Below, in pieces: positions 1 through 6,656 of a stretch of 15,589 bases of DNA. The stretch comes from Candidatus Omnitrophota bacterium (lineage in GTDB: Bacteria > Omnitrophota > Gorgyraeia > Duberdicusellales > 4484-171). The position numbers and the translations under genes are program-made. The notes under the pieces are model-generated. The model made no database searches and was not told where the DNA came from. It was given only the letters and a program-made list of their open reading frames with translations. Where the stretch lies: assembly GCA_028710385.1 (NCBI GenBank), contig JAQTUC010000019.1, positions 1 through 15,589 of the forward strand. The letters are read 5' to 3'. The number at the start of each line of letters is the position of its first letter. Position 1 is the stretch's first letter.

Positions 1-1
1 C

Positions 2-229
2 GCAATACTCATATTTGTTATCTGGTCAACCATACTTTCCAAGATAGACTTAAGCGTTGCCGTGCCTGTTGCAAGCTTTAGCTATATCCTTGTGCCACTT
101 ACCTCAATAGTGTTTTTACACGAAAAAATAAATGGCGTAAGATGGCTTGGTATAATTTTTATTCTTATGGGCATAATATTCACTTCCCTAAGCAGCAAGG
201 AGCGTATAGAGCATAAAAATGAGAGCTAG
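2..229 (+). CDS. Small DMT/EamA-type membrane transporter subunit, 5' end outside the window
   Basis: This is the C-terminal 75 codons of an open frame that enters from the left edge and stops at TAG 227-229. It encodes two or three hydrophobic helices. The first is followed by an A-V-P-V-A-S-F-S-Y stretch, then a short H-E-K-I loop and the R-W-L-G-I-I-F-I-L-M-G-I-I last helix that is characteristic of the drug/metabolite transporter superfamily (EamA and SMR-like proteins). The acidic/basic loop followed by R-W-x-G closes the C-terminal half of such proteins. The next gene starts 11 bases before this stop, so the two are translated together and probably form a heterodimer, as the four-helix half-transporters ArnE and ArnF do. 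The substrate is unknown. The visible part is too short to tell a four-helix protein from the end of a ten-helix one. Confidence 0.7.
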   Translation, partial: AILIFVIWSTILSKIDLSVAVPVASFSYILVPLTSIVFLHEKINGVRWLGIIFILMGIIFTSLSSKERIEHKNES

Positions 230-602
230 TCTTTTTCTGATACTGATATGCATAACAATAAGTAACGCCTTTGACGCGATAAGGGATACTTTTTTAAAAT
301 CCGCCATAAACTCTGTTGGCGAGTTAGGCGAATCAAAAATAAAAAACGTCATCAGATTTGTAATCCGGTTGCTGAAAAAACCCCAGGTCTGGATAAGTTT
401 TGCCTGCAGTATAGTTTCTCTTTTCTTCTACCTCTTTGTGCTCTCCAAGGCGGAATTGAATTTTGCCTTCTCTCTGGACAGTATGCACTATATCTTCATT
501 GCGTTCAGCGCGAAATTTTTCCTTAAAGAAAAGGTCGGACCAAAAAGATGGCTGGGAACTGCGTTTGTGGTTGTTGGAATAATTCTGGTTACGCTAAGTT
601 AA
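219..602 (+). CDS. Four-helix DMT/EamA-like half-transporter
   Basis: This 127-residue protein has four hydrophobic segments, at about residues 3-20, 55-75, 80-100 and 108-126. The last carries K-R-W-L-G followed by a V-V-V-G-I-I-L-V helix, the DMT-superfamily C-terminal signature also seen in the gene just upstream. Its length fits the SMR/ArnE/ArnF class, which works as dimers of four-helix subunits. The loop between helices 1 and 2 is long (about 30 residues) and charged, which is unusual for classical SMR drug exporters. The start ATG at 219 lies inside the upstream gene, and an AAGGAG at 197-202 is rather far away (16 bases), so translation is probably coupled. An undecaprenyl-phosphate-sugar flippase role like ArnEF is possible by analogy; nothing in the window shows the substrate. 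Confidence 0.75.
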   Translation: MRASLFLILICITISNAFDAIRDTFLKSAINSVGELGESKIKNVIRFVIRLLKKPQVWISFACSIVSLFFYLFVLSKAELNFAFSLDSMHYIFIAFSAKFFLKEKVGPKRWLGTAFVVVGIILVTLS

Positions 603-606
603 TTTT

Positions 607-2103
607 TTAACCAAGCCGCTTTAAGGCAAGCTCTGCCGCATCAAATCCGGAAATAAAGCAAGCATGAACTCCTGCGCCGGGCCGCGTCCAGGCTCCGGCA
701 AGAAACAACCCTTTAATGCGCGTTTCCTGGCTAAGCCTTAATATTCCCGACTGCTTAACCGTATGCGCAAATCCGTAAATTGCGCCTTCAGGAGAAAGCG
801 TGTAGCGGCACATGGTTTTAGGTGTGGCTGCTTCCATAATTTCAATAGAAGCAGAAAGGCCAGGAAGCAGTTTTTCTGCGCGTTTTATAAGTTTTTCGGC
901 AATGCGCTTTTTCTTTTCTTTATATTCGGCATCATTTAATCCCTGCCAGTTCTTGTAAGAGTCAAATGTCATTATAAGAAGCGTGCCTTTCCCTTGCGGC
1001 GCCAAAGATGCATCCAGCTGGGTATGGTCAACAATTTCAATAAGGCAGTTATCGCATTCAGCGTCTGTGCTCTCTTTAAAATTTTTATCGTGGTCATAGC
1101 CCGTATTTAAAGAAATCATAAAATTTTTCATTCCCAATGTTTTTGCCGGAACTTTTAATCCAAGATAAACCTGAAATACCGACACTGATTTTTGAAGGTT
1201 TGCCAGCTCAAGGCTGTATTTCTCTTTTGTTTCTTTGTCATCAATCAACTCACCCAGCGTTTCAATTGCGTTTGCATTTGAAATTACTGTTTTTGCGTCA
1301 AAAACCTTGCCCTTATCTGTGACAACCCCGCAAACCCGCTTGTTTTTAGTGATTATTGATTTTATTGTTGTGTTATATTCTATATCCGAGCCATTTTCCT
1401 TTAGCTTCTCAACAATTGCCTTAAAAAGATTGCTGTAGCCGCCCCGGACGTAACAGGTTTCTTCAAAATAATAGCCGCGCAGGATGATAAGAAAGTAAAA
1501 TGCGGAAAGCTCGCTCGGCGCAACCCCCACAAACCGCCACAAATCAGCAATAATACTTTTTAATTTCTCGTCGTTAAGGTATTTATCCAGAAGCTCTTTT
1601 GTTGTCAGGCTTGAAAGCTTAATTATTTCCGGATAAAAAATAGGGCTTATTAAAAGTTGCAGAATAAGCGGAAGTCCTGAAATGCAGAATTTATCAAATT
1701 GCCGGTAAAAATTATCAAAACGAGCGAACAGTTTATCAAGCCCTGCTGACTCATTGGGAAAATTTTCTTTTAGGAAATTAAGGAAGCCTTCTTTGCTGAA
1801 GTTAACGACAAAATCATGCGAAGGGTAAATTATGCGGCCGAAATCCCTAAGCTTTATAAAATCTATTTTTTCGGCAACTCCCAAGTCATTCAGAAAATTA
1901 CGCAGCTCCCCTTTTTCCCCAAGGCTATTAACGCAATGCATTGAGGATTCAAAAGTAAACCCGCGCCTGGTAAATGTGGTTGCGCAGCCTCCGGGAATAG
2001 GCTGCCTTTCAATAACCAGAATTTTTTTGTTGTTTGCAGAAAGCTTAAGCGCTGCCGCAAGGCCCCCTGCGCCTGCGCCAATAACTATTGCATCGTATTC
2101 CAT
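607..2103 (-). CDS. CrtI/CrtISO-family FAD-dependent oxidoreductase
   Basis: This 498-residue flavoprotein belongs to the phytoene desaturase / carotenoid isomerase / retinol saturase group. The N-terminus has the dinucleotide-binding fold: G9-x-G11-x-x-G14 after the first strand, E32 at the end of the second strand to hold the FAD ribose, then a G38-G39 turn. The C-terminal 34 residues (465-498) contain the family's second FAD motif, L-A-G-A-W-T-R-P-G-A-G-V, followed by the G-F-D-A-A helix. Members oxidise, reduce or isomerise polyunsaturated isoprenoids and related lipids, usually at the membrane. Full length fits the family (about 490-510). It lies 12 bases downstream of an alpha/beta hydrolase and probably shares its transcript. 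No phytoene synthase or other carotenoid gene is visible, so a carotenoid substrate is not established. It ends 4 bases from the end of the convergent transporter gene. Confidence 0.85.
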   Translation of the reverse strand: MEYDAIVIGAGAGGLAAALKLSANNKKILVIERQPIPGGCATTFTRRGFTFESSMHCVNSLGEKGELRNFLNDLGVAEKIDFIKLRDFGRIIYPSHDFVVNFSKEGFLNFLKENFPNESAGLDKLFARFDNFYRQFDKFCISGLPLILQLLISPIFYPEIIKLSSLTTKELLDKYLNDEKLKSIIADLWRFVGVAPSELSAFYFLIILRGYYFEETCYVRGGYSNLFKAIVEKLKENGSDIEYNTTIKSIITKNKRVCGVVTDKGKVFDAKTVISNANAIETLGELIDDKETKEKYSLELANLQKSVSVFQVYLGLKVPAKTLGMKNFMISLNTGYDHDKNFKESTDAECDNCLIEIVDHTQLDASLAPQGKGTLLIMTFDSYKNWQGLNDAEYKEKKKRIAEKLIKRAEKLLPGLSASIEIMEAATPKTMCRYTLSPEGAIYGFAHTVKQSGILRLSQETRIKGLFLAGAWTRPGAGVHACFISGFDAAELALKRLG

Positions 2104-2115
2104 ATTTTTGGGCGT

Positions 2116-2946
2116 TTACAATCTTGCCATAAACTTTATGGCTTCGCCAGCTACACGTTCTTTGTCGTTGTCAATTGTGATCATATGGTAGGAATTTTCC
2201 AGGACAATTAGAGTTTTATCAGAAGAGCCGATATTATTGAAAACATATTTGGCGTTTTTAAGGCTTGTCATATCGTCCTCTTTGGCGTGTAAGATAAGAA
2301 TGGGCGTTTTGACTGCGCGTAATTGCCGCTTTACAACTTTACAAAACCTATGATGCTGATAAAGGCTTGCCAGCGGGAAAAACGGGCTTCCGAACATAAC
2401 AACTTTTTCATTTTGGCTGGTTTTTTCCGCTTTGCTGTAAAATGCTTGTATTGCGCCGCGAAGGTTTTCATCCTTAAGGCCGTATGGGGCATTCTCGCGT
2501 ATATCAATTCTATTACGAAAATATGGTATGTGCCAGGCAAGCGGTAAAAGCGCCTGGCCCTTGTGAACTGCCCAGCCGTCATAAATCAAAGTAGGGGCCA
2601 GCGCGATAATGCCTGAAACCTCAGCTGGAAATTTGGAAGCTATATGTATACCCATAAGCGCCCCCATTGAAAGGCCGGCGATAGAAACCTTTTCATGCTC
2701 TTTTTTAAGCGCTTTAAAATCCTCTATGCATAAATCAGCTATCTCCTGCCAGGTGGCGCGTTTAAGCTCTTTAAGGCTTGAACAATGATGCGGAAGAGTA
2801 TTGCATAATACCGTATAGCCGGCTTTGTTGAAACTTTTAGCCAGATAACGCATTTCAGAGGGCGTTCCGGTAATACCGTGTATCAGCAAAACTGCGTTTT
2901 TTCCGCCTTTTAAAAAAATTTTTAATTTTTCCTGGGTTTGTTCCAT
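2116..2946 (-). CDS. Alpha/beta hydrolase, carboxylesterase/monoacylglycerol-lipase type
   Basis: This 276-residue protein is a serine hydrolase of the alpha/beta fold related to Est30-like carboxylesterases. The first strand is followed by the H23-G24 oxyanion motif (H-G-I-T-G-T). The nucleophile elbow G-L-S-M-G places the catalytic serine at residue 93. The acid is D224 or D225 in the H-A-K-E-D-D turn, and the catalytic histidine is H254 in N-S-Y-H-M-I-T. A segment at about 145-200 is longer than a minimal core and could be a lid. No signal peptide is seen, so it is probably cytoplasmic. It is the first gene of a two-gene unit with the FAD oxidoreductase. The ATG at 2944-2946 has no Shine-Dalgarno sequence, and a TGATATAAT promoter element lies so close that the mRNA may be almost leaderless. 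The substrate (short acyl ester or monoglyceride) is not known. Confidence 0.85.
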   Translation of the reverse strand: MEQTQEKLKIFLKGGKNAVLLIHGITGTPSEMRYLAKSFNKAGYTVLCNTLPHHCSSLKELKRATWQEIADLCIEDFKALKKEHEKVSIAGLSMGALMGIHIASKFPAEVSGIIALAPTLIYDGWAVHKGQALLPLAWHIPYFRNRIDIRENAPYGLKDENLRGAIQAFYSKAEKTSQNEKVVMFGSPFFPLASLYQHHRFCKVVKRQLRAVKTPILILHAKEDDMTSLKNAKYVFNNIGSSDKTLIVLENSYHMITIDNDKERVAGEAIKFMARL

Positions 2947-2957
2947 ATGAATTTTGT

Positions 2958-2966
2958 ATTATATCA
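2958..2966 (-). promoter_or_regulatory. Candidate extended -10 promoter for the hydrolase-oxidoreductase pair
   Basis: Read on the minus strand, 2966 to 2958 spells TGATATAAT, a full match to the extended -10 consensus (TGnTATAAT). No good -35 box is found 17 bases further up. Transcription would start near 2951, only about 5 bases before the ATG at 2946, giving a nearly leaderless message. This fits the lack of a ribosome binding site there, but the region is AT-rich and a chance match is possible. Confidence 0.4.
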
Positions 2967-3006
2967 TATATTTTTTTTGAATAAAGCTTTATTGTGTTTA
3001 AAAGTT

Positions 3007-3015
3007 TGATATACT
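3007..3015 (+). promoter_or_regulatory. Candidate extended -10 promoter for the acyltransferase gene
   Basis: The plus strand carries TGATATACT at 3007-3015, an extended -10 element with one mismatch in the hexamer. No convincing -35 box precedes it at normal spacing. Transcription would start near 3022, so the leader of about 120 bases would include both hairpin repeats at 3024-3103 before the ATG at 3143. Confidence 0.3.
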
Positions 3016-3023
3016 AAGCTTTA

Positions 3024-3103
3024 TCCGCCTTCGCCCTTTGCTAGGCATTTAATGCCATTAGGGGGGGCTTCCTCCTTCGCCCTTTGGGCTTCGGAGAGAC
3101 AAG
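3024..3103 (+). repeat. REP-like hairpin repeat unit (TTCGCCC type)
   Basis: Two copies of a 16-base word, CCGCCTTCGCCCTTTG at 3025-3040 and CCTCCTTCGCCCTTTG at 3071-3086, differ at one position and lie 46 bases apart. The second copy continues into a hairpin: CTCC 3072-3075, GCCC 3079-3082, loop TTT, GGGC 3086-3089 and GGAG 3093-3096, with a symmetrical TTC/TTC internal loop. Between the copies lies a perfect palindrome, GGCATT-T-AATGCC at 3044-3056, flanked by CTA at 3041-3043 and TAG at 3059-3061, and then a run of seven G. The GC content stands out from the AT-rich surroundings. Such intergenic palindromes are typical of REP elements; the family here is not identified. Confidence 0.6.
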
Positions 3104-3142
3104 TCGGCGCGATGTCACTAGATAAAAATATTGTGGTGTTCC

Positions 3143-4357
3143 ATGCAAAATAATGATCAAGAATTAATCTTTAATATAACAGATACAATAAATGCCATAA
3201 CCAGGGATGACTGGGAACGCTTATTTTCAAAAGATATAATTGAAGGCTACGGCTACCACAAAACTCTTGAAGAATCCTGCCTTAAAGAATTTTCACTCCA
3301 TTATCTTACGGCAAAACGCGCAAATAACCTTGTTGCAATTATCCCCTTCTTCACTATGGATTTTTCAATGACAACATTGATACGGGGCCCCTTTCAAAAG
3401 TTGATTTTTTTTATCCGCAAAGCCTTTAAGAGATTTTTGATGATGCGCTTAGTTTTCGTAGGAAGCCCCACAACCGAAGAGCTTTATCTGGGCCTTTCCG
3501 GTGATGAAAATAAAATGGAAATTATAGAAAAGGCTTTAGCGAAAATTTATGAATTTAGCCGGCAAAAAAGCATAAAAACAATTTCTATTTACAACCTAAC
3601 CAAAAAAGACAGGGAACTTGGCAATTATCTCGCAGGCTGCGGCTTTACTAAAATGGAAGACCTGCCTACCACGCGCCTTGAGATAAAGGCAAAAAGCCTT
3701 GAGGAATACATAGCGAGCCTGGGTTCGAGCACGCGCAAGGACGTGCGCAGGAAACTTCGTAAATCTTTGGAAGCTGGCAGCGTAGAAACTGAAATTACCG
3801 ATTGCGTTGATAATATAATTGATGATATTTATAAATTATATATGAATAATTTCAACGGCTCTGATATACGTTTCGAGGTGCTCACTCCTCAGTTTTTTTT
3901 AAACATCTGCCGCAATATGCCCGGAGAAGCAAAATATTTTATTACGCGCGCTAACGGAAAAATTGTTGCGTTTAACCTATGCTTTATCAAAAACAACACC
4001 TGTTTGGATAAGTTTATAGGGTTTGATTACGATTTCTGCCTGAAATACCACACCTACTACACTACATTTTGCCATAATATAGACTGGTGTATTAAAAATA
4101 ATATTTATTTTTACCAGCCCGGCCAGGGCGACTACGATGCAAAAATAAGGCTCGGCGCCTGCCTTCTTCCTCTTTCTATCTACGTCAAAAGCTTTAACCC
4201 CTTGCTTAATTTTTTAATGAAACCTATAGTCAAGTTAATTGAGCCTAAAAAATTTGACCCTGCCTTAAAAGACCTTGCCAAATATAAAAACCTGCGGATT
4301 GAAAATCAAACTACTTCAGGAACAAATCAAGAATTTTCAAATTTGTGGCTTCGTTAA
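3143..4357 (+). CDS. FemAB/GNAT-like acyltransferase (Acetyltransf_6 or COG3146-like)
   Basis: This 404-residue soluble protein has the two-lobed layout of FemAB-type acyltransferases, which carry two GNAT domains. A basic helical stretch near residues 195-215, S-T-R-K-D-V-R-R-K-L-R-K, matches the substrate-lobe helix common in this group. The second GNAT lobe runs from about 225 to 345 and includes E-A-K-Y-F-I-T-R-A-N-G-K-I-V-A-F-N and the late Y-Q-P-G-Q-G-D-Y motif, which resembles the G-x-Q-G-E-x-K signature of the COG3146 group. Relatives add acyl or aminoacyl groups to peptidoglycan precursors or other amines; the acceptor here is unknown. I chose the ATG at 3143 over an in-frame TTG at 3131; neither has a Shine-Dalgarno site. 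The gene stands alone on its strand, and its last 47 bases overlap the end of the convergent ureohydrolase gene. Confidence 0.7.
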   Translation: MQNNDQELIFNITDTINAITRDDWERLFSKDIIEGYGYHKTLEESCLKEFSLHYLTAKRANNLVAIIPFFTMDFSMTTLIRGPFQKLIFFIRKAFKRFLMMRLVFVGSPTTEELYLGLSGDENKMEIIEKALAKIYEFSRQKSIKTISIYNLTKKDRELGNYLAGCGFTKMEDLPTTRLEIKAKSLEEYIASLGSSTRKDVRRKLRKSLEAGSVETEITDCVDNIIDDIYKLYMNNFNGSDIRFEVLTPQFFLNICRNMPGEAKYFITRANGKIVAFNLCFIKNNTCLDKFIGFDYDFCLKYHTYYTTFCHNIDWCIKNNIYFYQPGQGDYDAKIRLGACLLPLSIYVKSFNPLLNFLMKPIVKLIEPKKFDPALKDLAKYKNLRIENQTTSGTNQEFSNLWLR

Positions 4358-5255
4358 CGGCGGATATTTTTCCCGCGCTAACATCTTTAGCCGGCTGTTT
4401 TGGATGGTCAAGTGATGACAGGAATATTTTCAGCGGATTTTTAAGCTCAATCGGCGAATATTCGCCCGTTATATCCATTCCGATAATATTTTTCTCCTGC
4501 TTTATAATTGTAAGCGCGGCTAAAAGCCATTCCAGGGATACGCCGCCTTCTTCCCAGTTTGTTAACGCGAATTCACTGGTTAAACAATCTTTGTCTATGC
4601 TGATATAAACATTCTTTGAAGGTATGCGCGTTAATATTTCTTTTATAAAATTTGTGTTTTTGCCTTTAAGATTATCCCAATACAGCGTAGAGCCCAGTAT
4701 ATCCCGCTTAACCTTAAAGCAAGAAGTATCTTTAAGGTAATGGAAGTATAACCGTGACGGAGTTTTATTGTAAGGAAAAATTTCAATTTTTTCTTTCTCT
4801 ACTCCTTTAAGATATGACATAGCCAAGCCACAGGTTGACAAATCCTCAGAGGAAGGGCCAAGAAGGACAATCTTTTCCACATTTTTCATTTTGCTGACAT
4901 TGGAAACCCACGAACCGCAGCTCATGCACGGGGAAAAGTTATAACAGTCAGGATGATGATCAAACATTATTACGCTTACAGATTCTTCCGGTATAAGGGC
5001 GCTTGAAATGTGGTGGAAATCTCCGGAGCCATAAAGGGTTATTGCGTTACGGGAAGAGTTCTCAAGTCGTTTTTTTACAAGGCTAAGAGTTTTTTTGGTT
5101 GCAATATAGCGGCAGGAAGGCGCAATGTCCTTAAAACTTATTATTTGCGCAGAATACGGCGGTTTTGCGTATTTCTCTAAAAGCGCGGCTTGAGCAAGAA
5201 CGCTTGCATCAAAATCCAATATACGTATTTTACTCGTACAAAGCGAATCTGCCAT
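4311..5255 (-). CDS. Divergent ureohydrolase (arginase/agmatinase fold)
   Basis: This 314-residue protein carries the binuclear-manganese site of the arginase superfamily in order. G-S-G-D-F-H-H at 76-82 supplies the first histidine, F-D-H-H-P-D at 98-103 corresponds to D-A-H-x-D (ligands D99, H101, D103), and S-I-D-K-D at 219-223 gives D221 and D223. E265 in G-M-D-I-T-G-E matches the late glutamate. All expected metal ligands are present, so catalysis is likely. Members hydrolyse guanidino or related C-N bonds (arginine, agmatine, guanidinobutyrate, formiminoglutamate). The P-C-M-S-C-G-S-W segment (108-116) and W-E-E-G (234-237) set it apart from the classical enzymes. It follows the aminotransferase gene by 6 bases and should be the last gene of that operon. 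The substrate cannot be read from sequence. Its 3' end overlaps the convergent acyltransferase gene. Confidence 0.8.
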   Translation of the reverse strand: MADSLCTSKIRILDFDASVLAQAALLEKYAKPPYSAQIISFKDIAPSCRYIATKKTLSLVKKRLENSSRNAITLYGSGDFHHISSALIPEESVSVIMFDHHPDCYNFSPCMSCGSWVSNVSKMKNVEKIVLLGPSSEDLSTCGLAMSYLKGVEKEKIEIFPYNKTPSRLYFHYLKDTSCFKVKRDILGSTLYWDNLKGKNTNFIKEILTRIPSKNVYISIDKDCLTSEFALTNWEEGGVSLEWLLAALTIIKQEKNIIGMDITGEYSPIELKNPLKIFLSSLDHPKQPAKDVSAGKISAVNEATNLKILDLFLK

Positions 5256-5261
5256 ACGGCT

Positions 5262-6656
5262 TTACGCCTTAAGCGCCTTAGCCAGAGCTTCTTCAAAAAG
5301 CTCAACCGCAAGGTCAATTTCGCTATTGGTTATATAAAACGAAGGCGCCAGAGTAAAAACGTTTTTGTAGTAACCGCCTACGTCCAATATAAGGCCGCGC
5401 TTTTTCCCCTGAGCGGATAAATTTCCGCTTAAACCAACTTCGCAGATTTTATCGGTGAGCTCGCGGTTGGGAGTAAATCCGTCAGCCTCGCACATTTCAA
5501 TGCGAAGCGCCAGGCCTATGCCGTCTACGTCGCCTATGTTAGGATATTTTTTCTGAAGGGTTTTTAGTTGTTTTACAAAATACTGCCCTTTCTGGTTGAC
5601 GCTTGCTTCAAAGTCAGAGTCTTCTATGATTTTTAAGGTTTCAAGCCCCACAGCGGTTCCCAAAGTATTTGAAGAGAATGTTGAATGCGTTGAACCCGGA
5701 GGAAATACTCCAGGAGAAATCAGTTTCTCTTTTGCCCACATTCCGCTTAAAGGGTTAAGCCCGTTCGTAAGAGCTTTGCCGAAAACTATAACATCAGGAG
5801 TTATGCCAAAGTTTTCAATCGCCCAGAATTTTCCTGTCCGGAAAAAACCCATCTGTATTTCATCGTCAATTAAAAGTATTTTATACCGGTCAAGAACCTT
5901 CTTAAGCTGCTTAAAATAATCCTTTGGGGGAATTATATAGCCGCCGGTTCCCTGCACTGCCTCAAGATAGAACGCAGCGTATTCGCATTCATTAGCTTTT
6001 GCGTCATAAACAGAGTAATATTCCGACTCAAAAAGTTTTTCAAATTGTTTTACGCAATAATACCCGCAGGTTTCCGGAGTTTTTCCATAAAAGCATCTGA
6101 AACAATACGGATAAGGCAGGAAATGCGCGCGATTTCCGAAATGGCCGAAGCGCCTGCGGTAACGATAGCTTGAGGTTATTGAGCTTGCCTCAAGTGTCCG
6201 TCCGTGGTAGCTCCCAAAAAAGGCAAATACCAGATTTTTTCCGGTTTCATTGCGCACGAGCTTCATTGAATCTTCAACGGCAGAAGCTCCTCCGACATTA
6301 AAATGCACCCTTCCCTTTGTTTCAAATTTTTCCTCGTTAAGCTGGCATAATCTGGTTGCTAATTCAATTTTTTCCTTATGCAGATACTGGCAGGCAAGCT
6401 GCGGAAGCTTATCTATCTGATTTTTAAGCACGTTATTAAGCCTTTTATTTCCGTAACCGAAATTAGCCGCGGAATACCACATTTGAAGGTCAAGGTATTC
6501 TACATTTTCCTCGTCGTATAAATACGAGCCTTCTGCCCGCTCAAATATTTTCGGTTCTTTTGAGTAATGGACAGTATCGCCCCAGGAACAATATTTCTCC
6601 TCCAGCTTTAAAAGTTCACTTTGTGACTTCGTTAATACATCAGATTTCTTTGTCAT
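5262..6656 (-). CDS. PLP-dependent class III aminotransferase
   Basis: This 464-residue enzyme is a complete fold-type I, subgroup III aminotransferase (the ornithine / 4-aminobutyrate / acetylornithine family). The phosphate-binding F-N-V-G-G-A-S-A-V-E lies at 119-128 and F-G-S-Y-H-G at 147-152. The aspartate that pairs with the PLP ring nitrogen is D265 in D-D-E-I-Q, and the Schiff-base lysine is K294 in F-G-K-A-L-T-N-G. A P-Y-P-Y-C-F-R-C segment begins a cluster of four cysteines (C185, C188, C197, C201), also found in one branch of this family. The substrate is probably an omega- or alpha-amine of a diamine or basic amino acid. The start ATG overlaps the phosphatase stop codon (ATGA) and is preceded by AAGGAG with an 8-base spacer, so the start is firm. 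The ureohydrolase next door suggests a guanidino-compound or polyamine pathway. Confidence 0.88.
   Translation of the reverse strand: MTKKSDVLTKSQSELLKLEEKYCSWGDTVHYSKEPKIFERAEGSYLYDEENVEYLDLQMWYSAANFGYGNKRLNNVLKNQIDKLPQLACQYLHKEKIELATRLCQLNEEKFETKGRVHFNVGGASAVEDSMKLVRNETGKNLVFAFFGSYHGRTLEASSITSSYRYRRRFGHFGNRAHFLPYPYCFRCFYGKTPETCGYYCVKQFEKLFESEYYSVYDAKANECEYAAFYLEAVQGTGGYIIPPKDYFKQLKKVLDRYKILLIDDEIQMGFFRTGKFWAIENFGITPDVIVFGKALTNGLNPLSGMWAKEKLISPGVFPPGSTHSTFSSNTLGTAVGLETLKIIEDSDFEASVNQKGQYFVKQLKTLQKKYPNIGDVDGIGLALRIEMCEADGFTPNRELTDKICEVGLSGNLSAQGKKRGLILDVGGYYKNVFTLAPSFYITNSEIDLAVELFEEALAKALKA

Noticed and set aside
603..615. Bidirectional terminator between the transporter and oxidoreductase genes
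   Set aside because: GTTAA-TTTT-TTAAC can pair but has only five pairs, mostly A-T, which is too weak to call.
1832..2191. 119-codon plus-strand frame across the start of the FAD oxidoreductase gene
   Set aside because: It is antisense to the conserved FAD-binding codons and resembles no known protein.
3131..3142. TTG start for the acyltransferase four codons earlier
   Set aside because: It has no Shine-Dalgarno site and adds M-W-C-S before an ATG; the ATG at 3143 is the simpler choice.
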